A stretch of DNA of 64,000 bases from Macrostomum hystrix (lineage: Eukaryota > Platyhelminthes > Macrostomidae), in contig CATNEN010000038.1 in NCBI GenBank assembly GCA_950097015.1, positions 20,062,001 to 20,126,000 on the forward strand, read 5' to 3'. Within the stretch, counting starts at the first letter, position 1. The number at the start of each line of letters is the position of its first letter. Of the stretch, positions 35,569 through 47,500 are shown in pieces. Below the pieces are notes generated by a model. The model did no database searches and was not told where the DNA came from. It saw only the letters and a list, made by a program, of their open reading frames with translations. The translations under genes were made by a program, and so were the position numbers.

Positions 35569-38500
35569 TTAGCGTACAAAAATTTGAGCATAGTTAGATA
35601 CTAGAAGTTGGGCGAAGCAATTAATCGGCTTCATAACAGTTAGAGAGGCCTGCTGACGCGACCAGATCAGATTTGGGCCGAATACAATACCAAGGTTCAG
35701 CGCAGTCATCTTGTTCTTTGAGGAATTCTCGGACACCTACACAGTATAGTAAAAGCATTAATTAAAAAACTTAAGAAAATGAAAAAAATAATTTAAGAGG
35801 AACTCTTCATTGCGACCCGTGTTCATAGGCCATTGTTAATTATGACCAACGCATAATAGAACTACTTAGCGGAGATGAGAATACACAGTGGAATCTATTG
35901 TCTATGGGGTGAGATAAGTATCTATAGGATGGGATCTGTGTCAATTGGGGTGGCATTTTTGCCTCTGGGGGTGGGATTTACGTGGCTCGCACCGGCGGGA
36001 CACAGTGCCTGTGAGGTATGAGTCAGTCCAGGCCCACGGGCTTTGGTCTGCGATGCCTCACACCTGCAGCCGTTTTTTGAGCAGGCCTGGCAGGAAGGAG
36101 ACCTGTACCTTCGGGTGCAGGAATCCCTCCAACGCTGTCCCGTCAGCTGACCCATGGGTACACGTCCCGCGAGTGTTCAAGGCTGACCCTAGGGCAGCCG
36201 GACAGAATGGGCAACAGCGCTGGATGACCCATCCAGGGCCTCCGGCCAAACTGGGTACCTCTAGCCCCGGCTGGAGGGAAAGGTGTCACCCTTTGACCTT
36301 AACAGGGTATGTGGCTTGTCCGCATTTTTCGTGCACCTGTGCGTGATCAGGTACCTCTGGCTACGGCCCTGAGGGACAGGTGTCACCCTTTGACCTTAAC
36401 AGGGTTTGCGGCCAGCCCGCAGGCCTCGGCGCCGGCTCAATGGCACCCTCCAATGTCCCAGTGTTGACCGTGCTGATGGACGCTTGGCCAGGGAGTAGTC
36501 TGGTCTCTTACGGTTCCTCCCGGTGGTCCTGGCATCCCACCCCGGGTTGTAACTTGTCTTTTTTGGCTGCCCCCGCTCAGTTTTGGGATCGCGGCTGAGC
36601 GGGTTATTCCTGCCTGTGTCTACAGGAAGCCCCTCTCTTCATTGCAGCTTTCAATGGCTTCTAGCCCTTCAACTGCTCCGGCCGAGGACACCATGGTGCC
36701 TGAGGCCATACACGCTGCGGCGCCCGGGCTAGCTGGCCCCGCGACCGCCACAAATGCCGCGCTGCCCAACTCGCGCGATGACCGGGGCGCTAAGCGCTCC
36801 ACCACCTCTGGAGCGGCAAAACGCCGTAGGCGCATGCTGGCCCACGGCACGTCGGCTCCATTGACCAAGGACCAGGCCCAGGCCAGAGGGGCCGAAGGGG
36901 CTCTGCCTAGGGCGGGGGCTGGGGCGGGGGGCCTTGTGCCTCCTGCCCAGGCTCCTGCACGGGGCGGAGCCCACGACGCCCCGAGGCCAGGGTCGCGGGC
37001 CAAGGAGGGCCCGGCGCCCATCCGGACGGCTGCCCGGCCCGAAGGAGAAGCGGAGGCGGAGGGCCCTGTGCCCACCGCCGACGCAGATCCCGAGGGTGGG
37101 GACGCCACCGGACAGGGCCCGGGACCACAAGCTACCTACGCCGCCATCGCACGTAGGCAACCTGCCGTCATCATCACCGGCAGAGACGGGAAAAGGCTGA
37201 GCAGCGAACAGCTCAGCGACATTTGCCGCAACATAGATGCTATGTTGTGGCAACTTCAACTGAAGGGCGAGCCCCTGGCGGTCGGCGCAAGCGCTACCAG
37301 GGAATCGTGCTTCGTCGTCTGGCCCGGCGATGCGGAATCGGGGCGGCGGCTCCTCGAGTTGCTGCCCACGCAGAGCTGGGCGGCTGGCCTCGAGTTCCTA
37401 CGGGAGAACGAGCCACCAAAGACCAAGCGACACCGTATCTTCGTCCCGGCGAAAAGTGTCGTCACCAGCGCTGAGGACCTCCGCAGGGGCCTCATCGCGA
37501 TGAACCGGGAGCTGCCGACAGCGGGCCTGATCGTGCACCGCACGATCCTGCGCCCCGACGGCACCGGTTTCACCGCCATTCTGGGCCTGTCCGAGCAATG
37601 GACACGCCGCTACCCAGATGGCGCCAACATTTGCATTGGTCTGTGGAAGACCAAAATCTTCGCCTTCGAGGCGGATAAAACCCGAGGTCAGACCGGGCCC
37701 ACCACCGTACCGGCCAATGAAGGGTCCTCGGACCCCAAGGCTGGGACTGGGGGCAGGGCCCAGTCGTCCCGCCAAAAAAGGCCAGAGCGTGCCATCGCTG
37801 GCGGCTCTGAGCGTCGCCCCGCGCGTGTCACAAAGCGCCGGGGCCTTCTCCAGCGGGCCTCCGAGGTGGTGCGAACCGCCAAGATGGCCCAGCTGCGCGC
37901 TGAGATGCGCGGTGGCCCACCGGGGCAGGCGCCGCAACCAAGGGCTACGGGGGAGGCCTCAGAGGTGCCCAGCTCCATCGAGCAGGGCCCTTCGAGCGCC
38001 CCTCCCACGGCCCAGGGAGCGGTGTCGGCTCCAGTTGAGGGCGACTCTGGGCCTGGGCTCGGGGCCGGGGGCGGGGACTGGGCGGCTGACGCCGTCGAGT
38101 TCCCGTCTCCGGCTCGGGGCCTGGGCACGGAGGAGCCCATGGCTACCGACATCGACCCGGAGGAGGAGGACCGCCTTCTGGCTGGGTCCCCCTCCAAGTA
38201 GACCTCTGCCTGCATGATGATCCCCGGAATATCATGTCTGCAAGTTAACACCCAGCACTGCGTGGCAGCATCAGTCAATCTGATGCGCACGACAGAGCGC
38301 ATGATGCCGGGCCTTGTACTTGTGCAGGAGCCCTGGCTATCAAAGAACAAGCCAAGCAACATTCCTGCTGGCTATGACTGCTTCTGCATGGCAGACTCTG
38401 TCCGCCCTAGATCACTGATCTATGCCGCAAAAGCCTTAAATGCGTGGATGAGACCCGATCTCTCTAACGGGGACATCTGCGTCATCCAATCTGCACACAT

Positions 38501-41500
38501 TGTGCCTAACAAGTTGACCCTCGTGGCATCCGCCTACCTGGCAGGCGACGCCCCCGTGGTTAGCGATACCCTCGTCGCCCTCTGTGAATTCGCCAGGGCA
38601 CGAAACTTCGAGCTGCTCCTCGCGGGAGATGTAAACTCGCATCACACCCACTGGGGTAGCTCAAAAATCAATGACCGCGGCGAAGAGCTCCTGGCCTTCG
38701 TCAGCGGCACGCCTCTAAACTTCTGCAATGTGGGCAACACGCCCACTTTCGACAATGGGCGGTGGGCTGAGGTGCTTGACGTCACCCTGGCCTCACCCGG
38801 CATCCTCCCAAGGGTGCTGGGGTGGGAGGTGTGGGAGACCGAAAGCTCGCTCTCGGACCACCGTTTCATCCGTTTCAACATCGGCACCCCCGATAAGAAG
38901 CAAAAGCCTATTTGGAGGCGTAATGTCAGAAATACCGACTGGCCCGCGTTCAGCCAAAAGCTGCATGAGGGCCTTCGGGATTCTGACCCCTCCATGGCCA
39001 TGGAAACCACGCAGGACCTGGATGGAGTGGCTGCCCTGCTGGGCGGCGCCATCACAGAGGCCTACGAAATGGCTTGCCCGCTCAAAGCCTACAAAGGCAA
39101 AAAATCGGCCCCCTGGTGGAACCCCGAGCTCGGAATCCTAAGACGCCGAGCTAAGGCTCTCCAGAGGAAGCTGAAAACCTCGCACGACCCTGATGACAAA
39201 GAGGCCTATACTCGCGCCATCCATGAGTTTAAGGGCCGGGTCAGAAGGGCAAAAGCGAACAAGTGGCGACAATACTGCGAAGGGCTTGAGGGCTCGCGGC
39301 CCACGGCCCGCGTGGTAAAGGCGCTCACCAACGACCGCTTCTCCAAGCTCTCATCGATTAAAAAGCCGGACGGCTCGATCACTGAGCGCCCGGAGGAAAC
39401 GCTCGAGCTTATGCTAGGGCATTTCTTCCCGAGTGTACCGGCGCACTTCGGCCCAGACGACCACTCGCGTGGAGGTCAGGGCCTGGCTCAGTCACTCGTT
39501 ACGAATGACCGCATCGTTCGCGCGGCTAAGTCATTCAATCCTTTTAAAGCACCTGGGCCAGATGGTATATATCCGGCCTTTCTGCATGAAGCGGTTAAAA
39601 ATGGCCGCTTCCTCCATCTCCTCTGCAGACTTCTACGGGCCTGCATCGTGCTGGGCTACGTACCAGCGCGGTGGCATGAAGCCCGGGTCGTCTTCATCCC
39701 GAAGCCCGCCAAAGGCGACTATCGCTCGGTCAAGTCTTATCGCCCGATAAGCTTGACTTCCACCTGCCTCAAGCTCATGGAAAGACTGGTGCTCTGGCGC
39801 CTTCTTACTGTAGAGCTAGGGCGGGCCCCGCTCTCACCAAACCAGCACGCCTTTCGGGCGGGCCGGTCCACGGAGAGCGCCCTCCACTGCATTGTGGAGA
39901 CTCTCGAGAAGGCAGTGCTGGGCAGCGGTTTTGCCCTGGCTGTTTTCCTTGATATTGAGGGGGCCTTCGATAACGTTATTTTCGAAGCCTTTGAGAAGGC
40001 CCTGGTTTCCAGGGCCACTCACCCCCACCTCGTCCGTTGGGTCATGTACATGATCCGGAATCGCCACGTGGTGGCCCACCTCGAAGGCAGGGTGCTCTCG
40101 GCACCTGTCCTAAAAGGAGGGCCCCAAGGTGGCGTCCTCACCCCACTGCTGTGGAATCTCGTCATGGATGAGCTGCTAAAAAGCACTCGGCCTGACCCAG
40201 TCCTGAAGGTGGGATATGCCGACGATGTGACCGCCATCTGCGCGGGCCCCTCGGCGGAAACCACCAGGGACCTCATTCAGGGCTTTATCAACAGGGCGGT
40301 GCGCTGGGCGGACCAATGCGGGCTCCGACTCTCTGAGTCCAAGACCGTTGCGGTTATGTTTACCAGCAGGCTGCGCTGGACCATTGAGCCTCTGACTCTC
40401 TATGGCAAGAATATTGCCATGGAAAAGCAGGTCCGGTGCCTTGGTATCCTGCTAGACCATAGGCTTAACTGGACCCCGCACATTACCACAAAGGCCAAGA
40501 GGGCCCTGGCCATTCTGGCGCAAGTCAGGCGAGCCGTGGGCACCACTTGGGGGCTAACCCCCAAAAACCTTTGGTGGATTTACACGGCGATCATTAGACC
40601 GTCAGTCGCTTACGCTGGCCTCATCTGGGCCAGTGCCATGAGCATCCAGAAAAACCTGGAGGCGCTTTATAGGGTGCAGGGCAGAGCCTGTCGCATGACG
40701 CTGGGCGCCCCACCCTCCACTCCCTTTGAAGGCATGAACGCTTTCCTCAACGCTACACCCATTGACATTTTTGTTAAGGGGGAAGCGGCAAAGTCCACCC
40801 GTCGTCTCCTTGATGCGGGTGTATCCTTCCAGAATTCGCGAGCCTTCTCGAAGCGCTCCCTTCTGCCCCACTCTGACCTCTGCCTGAAAACTCTGGGCGA
40901 GTGCGGAGGGCTCACCATCCTTTCGGACGGGGCCCCGGCCACTTTACTCCGGAGCCACAGGTACAAAGTCAGCATCTTCCCTCGTAATGAGGTAAAGGAC
41001 TGCTGGGATGACCCCGCAGTCCACTGTTACACTGACGGCTCCCTGATGAACGGTAAATCGGGATTCGGGGTGTGCGTCGCCTCGGGTGGCGAGGTCCTCT
41101 GGACCCACTCCCAACACTGTGGCAAGAGCTCAAGCGTTTTCCAAAACGAAGTGCTCGCCATCAGCTTCTGTGCGGCTGAGCTGCGCCAGAGGCAGCTGGC
41201 TGGTCGGAGGATCTTTTTTCACTCCGACAGTCAAGCAGCCCTCAAGGCCCTCAGTCGCTGCACCTCTCGCTCCAGAACCACCTTGGACTGCAACACCCAG
41301 TTAAACGGTTTGGCGCAGTCTAACAAGGTGGAGCTGATGTGGATCCCTGGGCACGCCGGGCTCACAGGGAATGAGATGGCGGACGAGCTTGCAAAGGCTG
41401 GAGCAGCCAGCTCCCTGATGGGCCCGGGCCCGGAATCCCCGATCCCCGCCTCCGTTGTCAACTCCAGCATCAACCACTGGATGGAGACCCAGCACCGGAG

Positions 41501-44500
41501 GAGGTGGTCCAGCACCCTGAACTGTCGCCAGTCCAGGGCTGCGGTGCCAACCCCCTCTAGTAACCTGCGTAAGGCCTTACTCAGGCTAAACCGCAGAGAC
41601 CTGAGAGCAGTCACCATGGCCCTTTCGGGACATGGCTGCTTCACCAGACACCGCTACCTCCAAGGCCACGTGCCTGAGGAAACGTGTCCTTTCTGCTGCT
41701 CCGGCCGTGAAAACGCCGAGCATTTCATTTGCCACTGCCCGGCCTTCACCCGGGCTAGGCTAAAACACCTCGGGCCGGCACCGACTCCTGCCGAAGCCTG
41801 CTCGCCCGAGAACATCCCTCAGCTCGCCCACTTCCTCCGGGATACCGGCCGAGCTGATTTCTTCCCAGCCTATGGCGAGGAAGATCGCGCGGCGGAACCG
41901 ACCGACGGACCACCCTGAGCGGCACCGCCTCGCTGGAGGCCGTCTGGCTGCCAGGGGTTAGCGATATGGGCGGCAACAGCCGCCTCCTCGCTGCGTCCGT
42001 CATGGAGGCCCCCTGCCGCTAAGTCAAGTAAGTCAAGGGATTTACGTGAGGTCTGTGATCTGTGTCTAGGGGCTGGAGTCAGTGTCTAGGGGGTGGAGTC
42101 AGTGTCTACTAGGTGGAGTCAGTGTCTAGGGGGTGGAGTCAGTGTCTACTGGGTGGAGTCAGTGTCTACGGGGTAGAGTCAGTGTCTACTGGGTGGAGTC
42201 AATGTCTACGGGGTGGAGTCAGTGTCTAGGGGGGTGGAGTCAGTGTCTACGGGGTGGAGTCAGTGTCTAAGGGGTGGAGTCAGTGTCTAGGGGGGTGGAG
42301 TCAGTGTCTACGGGGTGGAGTCAGTGTCTAAGGGGTGGAGTCAGTGTCTAGGGGGTGGAGTCAGTGTCTAGGGGGTGGAGTCAGTGTCTAGGGGGTGGAG
42401 TCAGTGTCTACTAGGTGGAGTCAGTGTCTAGGGGGTGGAGTCAGTGTCTACTGGGTGGAGTCAGTGTCTACGGGGTGGAGTCAGTGTCTAAGGGGTGGAG
42501 TCAGTGTCTACGGGCTGGAGTCAGTTGTCTACGGGCTGGAGTCAGTGTCTACGGGGTGGAGTCAATGTCTACGGGGTGGAGTCAGTGTCTAGGGGGGTGG
42601 AGTCAGTGTCTACGGGGTGGAGTCAGTGTCTAAGGGGTGGAGTCAGTGTCTAGGGGGGTGGAGTCAGTGTCTACGGGGTGGAGTCAGTGTCTAAGGGGTG
42701 GAGTCAGTGTCTAGGGGGTGGAGTCAGTGTCTACTGGGTGGAGTCAGTGTCTAGGGGGTGGAGTCAGTGTCTAATGGGTGGAGTCAGTGTCTACGGGCTG
42801 GAGTCAGTTGTCTACGGGCTGGAGTCAGTGTCTACGGGGTGGAGTCAGTGTCTACGGGGTGGAGTCAGTGTCTAGGGGTGGAGTCAGTGTCTAGGGGTGG
42901 GGTCTGTGTCTAGGGGTGAGGTCTGTGTCTCGGGTTTTGTGAGATTACATAACTACCTGTAACACTATAAGTTCGACTTAATTTTGTTTATTTTCTTGTT
43001 GCGGTAAAACGAATAATATGCTGAATAACGCGAGCCGTGATTGGGTCACTTACCTCGGACAAGAACTGCACAATATAGTTGAGCAGATCGTAATTGTCAT
43101 CCGGCAGTTGGCCGCTGATTAGGTCGGCCGCGTGGGCGACCTTCTGCTTAGCGGGCAGGCTGTGATTCTCAATCACTGCGTCGTACAGTTCAAACGTTAG
43201 CACCGGTTCTGCTAGTTCGCGTAGGAAAGTTTTTAATAGCACCGCGGCCAGGTGCGGATCGGCCAGGTCGCGAAACTCGACGGATTCGCCTGGCAAGATG
43301 GGATTCGGGAATGAGTGAGTTTTGGTTGCCGAAGGTGCGAAACAGGTGGACCATCTATGTCTATGGCTTTAATAACTGTAACAAGCTTTAGGAGGATCAT
43401 GATGGATGATGGAAAATTTTGTTAATTGGAGGCTGGAGGGTGGCAGATGATCCTGAGGATCTGGGAGGATGCAAGATAATCCCTATTATCTGGGATGATT
43501 GCAGATAATCCTGAGGATCTGGGGAGGACGGAAGATAATCCCTATTATCTGGAAAGGTTGCAGATAATCCTGAGGATCTGGGAGGATGGAAGATAATCCC
43601 TATTATCTGGGATGGTTGCAGATAATCCTGAGGATCTAGGAGGATGGAAGATAATACCCTATTATCTGGGATGGTTGCAGATAATCCTGAGGATCTGGGA
43701 GGATGGAAGATGATCCCTATTATCTGGGATGGTTGCAGATAATCCTGAGGATCTGGGAGGATGGAAGATGATCCCTATTATCTGGGATGGTTGCAGATAA
43801 TCCTGAGGATCTGGGAGGATGGAAGATAATCCCTATTATTTGGAATGGCTGCAGATAATCCTGAGGATCTGGGAGGATGGTAGATAAGCCCAATGATCCT
43901 TATTGGGTCACCCAGTACTCATGAGTCATGCAAGTGACAGCCTAGCAGCCGTAACTTGAAGAAACATTCGTTTTTCTTTCACAGAAAGGTCGAGTTGAAC
44001 TACACAAACTGACGAATGATCAAGTATTAGTGTATGCTCTTAAAACTCTTATGCTCTTAAATAAAATTTAGAATTAGGGCATTCCTGTGGCAATTATTTG
44101 CAGATAAGTTCAGTTAACTTGATCTCGCATTTGCATTTACTTACTTTTGCAATAGTAGGAATAGAAATGAAAAAAAAGCTGTTGGTGAGTTCTACTCAAG
44201 TTCTACTCCTTACGATAAGATAAAATTTCGAACAATAAATCTAACTGAGAAATATTCACACCCAGCGCAAACAAGCATAGCGAGAAAAGACGAAAAAATA
44301 GGCAAAAACCCTGTCAGGTTCATATTAAGTTTAAATAAACCATTTATTAGCCTTGGGAATGAAACGCATAGTTTATCTATTTTCTTTAAATAAATATGAC
44401 AAGCTAAATGACAATGTGATCCCACACCATAGACCCAGATCCCACACCATAAACCCAGATCCCAACCCATAGACCCAGATCCCAACCCATAGACACAGAT

Positions 44501-47500
44501 CCCACACCATAGACACAGATCCCAACCCATAGACACAGATCCCAGCTCATAGACAGAGATCCCACAACATAGACGCAGATTCCACACTATAGACACAGAT
44601 CCCACACCATAGACGCAGATCCAACAGCATAGACAGAGATCCCACACCATAGACGCAGATCCAACAGCATAGACAGAGATCCCACAACCTAGACGCAGAT
44701 CCAACAGCATAGACGCAGATCCCAACTCATAGACAGAGATCCCACACCATAGACAGATCCCACACCATAGACAGATCCCACACCATAGACGCAGATCCCA
44801 CACTATAGACACAGATCCCACACCATAGACAGATCCCACACCATAGACAGATCCCACACCATAGACGCAGATCCCACAGCATAGACGCAGATCCAACAGC
44901 ATAGACACAGATCCAACAGCATAGACACAGATCCAACACCATAGACACAGATCCCAACTCATAGACATAGATTCCAACCCATAGACACAGATCCCAACCC
45001 ATAGATACAGATCCCAACTCATAGACAGAGATCCTACACCATAGACAGATCCCACACCATAGACACAGATCCCAACCCATAGATACAGATCCCAACTCAT
45101 AGACAGAGATCCTACACCATAGACAGATCCCACACCATAGACACAGATCCCACTAGTTATCCAACAGTTACTCCGGCACAAAGCACACCAACGGCCTCAA
45201 AAACACCAGTTGATGTGTAGCAACTCACCTCTATTGTACTTCTCCTGAACCTCCCGCACCAGAGCAACAGAGCAGGAGCGACGAAAGATGCCTTCAACAT
45301 CCAGGCAGCAGTCGCGAAGGTATCGCACAGTGTGCTCGACAATGGGACAAATGACACTGCCTGCGTTGTAGTGCTTGATGCTGCGGTGGGGCCATACAGT
45401 TGAAATTATAAGTATTTGTAGAATGGAAGGTGAGGAAAGAATGGGAAAGAGAACGAAATGGGAGAGAAAGGGAAGAATGGGAAAGAGAACGGAATGGGAG
45501 AGAAAGGGGAAGAATGGGGAAGAGAACGGAATGGGAGAGAAAGGTAAGAATGGGGAAGAGAACGGAATGGGAGAGAAAGGGGAAGAATGGGGAAGAGAAC
45601 GGAATGGGAGAGAAAGGGGAAGAATGGGGAAGAGAACGGAATGGGAGAGAAAGGGGAGAATGGGGAGGAGAACGGAATGGGAGAGAAAGAGGAGAATGGG
45701 GAGGAGAACGGAATGGGAGAGAAAGGGGAGAATCGGGAAGAGAACGGAATGGGAGAGAAAGGGGAAGAATGGGGAAGAGAACGGAATGGGAGAGAAAGGG
45801 GAGAATGGGGAGGAGAACGGAATGGGAGAGAAAGAGGAGAATGGGGAGGAGAACGGAATGGGAGAGAAAGAGGAGAATGGGGAAGAGAACGGAATGGGAG
45901 AGAAAGGGGAGAATGGGGAGGAGAACGGAATGGGAGAGAAAGAGGAGAATGGGGAGGAGAACGGAATGGGAGAGAAAGAGGAGAATGGGGAAGAGAACGG
46001 AATGGGAGAGAAAGGGGAGAATCGGGAAGAGAACGGAATGGGAGAGAAAGGGGAAGAATGGGGAAGAGAACGGAATGGGAGAGAAAGGGGAGAATGGGGA
46101 GGAGAACGGAATGGGAGAGAAAGAGGAGAATGGGGAGGAGAACGGAATGGGAGAGAAAGAGGAGAATGGGGAAGAGAACGGAATGGGAGAGAAAGGGAAG
46201 AATGGGAAAGAGAACGGAATGGGAGAGAAAGGGAAGAATGGGAAAGAGAACGGAATGGGAGAGAAAGGGAAGAATGGGAAAGAGAATGGAATGGGAGAGA
46301 AAGGGGAAGAATGGGGAAGAGAACGGAATGGGAGAGAAAGGGAAGAATGGGAAAGAGAACGGAATGGGAGAGAAAGGGAAGAATGGGAAAGAGAACGGAA
46401 TGGGAGAGAAAGGGGAAGAATGGGGAAGAGAACGGAATGGGAGAGAAAGGGAAGAATGGGAAAGAGAACGGAATGGGAGAGAAAGGGAAGAATGGGAAAG
46501 AGAACGGAATGGGAGAGAAAGGGAAGAATGGGAAAGAGAATGGAATGGGAGAGAAAGGGGAAGAATGGGGAAGAGAACGGAATGGGAGAGAAAGGGAAGA
46601 ATGGGAAAGAGAACGGAATGGGAGAGAAAGGGAAGAATGGGAAATAGAACGGAATGGGAGAGAAAGGGGAAGAATGGGGAAGAGAACGGAATGGGAGAGA
46701 AAGGGGAGAATGGGGAGGAGAACGGAATGGGAGAGAAAGGGGAGAATGGGGAAGAGAACGGAATGGGAGAGAAAGAGGAGAATGGGGAAGAGAACGGAAT
46801 GGGAGAGAAAGGGGAGAATGAGGAGGAGAACGAAATGGGAGAGAAAGGGGAAGAATGGGGAGGAGAACTCACTGTTGCAAGCTGACACCAAACTGAGTTG
46901 TAGGCAATGGGTTCGACACCAGGCCGCCGCCTCCACTCGCGCCACCGCCGACCGTTCGTCGAAGCTCCTCGGAGCTGGCATAGTACGACGGACCAGTTTG
47001 AGCACCAGATCGAAGAGACTCGTCGTACCTGTAAGTAGTTGCAGAAAAATTAGGGAAAATCGAGGTGCAACAAATAAAGCAAGGGTCTATTAAGGCTTAT
47101 AATCATTAGTGAAAAGCAGCATAGGTTAATGCAAACAAGCTCTTAAAAGGTTAGTCAAAGACTAGATGGAAGGCACGGCCTTTAAATGGCGTATCACACT
47201 CGCACTATGCAGATTTAGCACGGCAACAAGGTGAGCGACGGTTTATCATAAAACGTTTAAAAAATAGGATAGCAGACAATGATGCCCGTGTCTTAACGCT
47301 AGAAGTTATAATTTATTATAAGCCGTACGCTCAGGCTACCCTCGAATATGTTCAGAGGCACCAACCATGTCTCAGACACTGAATACCGAATCTCAGGCTC
47401 TGAATACCGAATCTCAGGCACTGAATAGCGAATCTCAGGCTCTGAATACCGAATCTCAGGCTCTGAATAGCGAATCTCAGGCTCTGAATACCGAATCTCA

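Larger units (their letters stand above)
35985..42036 (+). mobile_element. Full-length non-LTR retrotransposon (I/LOA/R1-type group) in ARHGAP1 intron 8
   Basis: Bounded by perfect direct repeats GGGATTTACGTG at 35973-35984 and 42037-42048, a 12-bp target-site duplication. The 6052-bp element is markedly more GC- and CpG-rich than its surroundings. It has a 5' UTR with a duplicated segment, two intact ORFs 12 bases apart, a 118-bp 3' UTR and a short TAAGTCAAGTAAGTCAA tail instead of poly(A). It lies antisense to ARHGAP1, at the edge of the 20-bp array. Intact frames and a perfect duplication imply a recent insertion. Confidence 0.95.

Noticed and set aside
36620-37259. Several long frames on both strands over LINE ORF1
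   Set aside because: High GC content removes stops; only the plus-strand frame is continuous and sits 12 bases before ORF2.
45375-47093. Open frames of 400-600 codons on both strands
   Set aside because: They are translations of a 36/37-bp array without stop codons. Equal openness on both strands and in several frames shows repeat structure, not coding.
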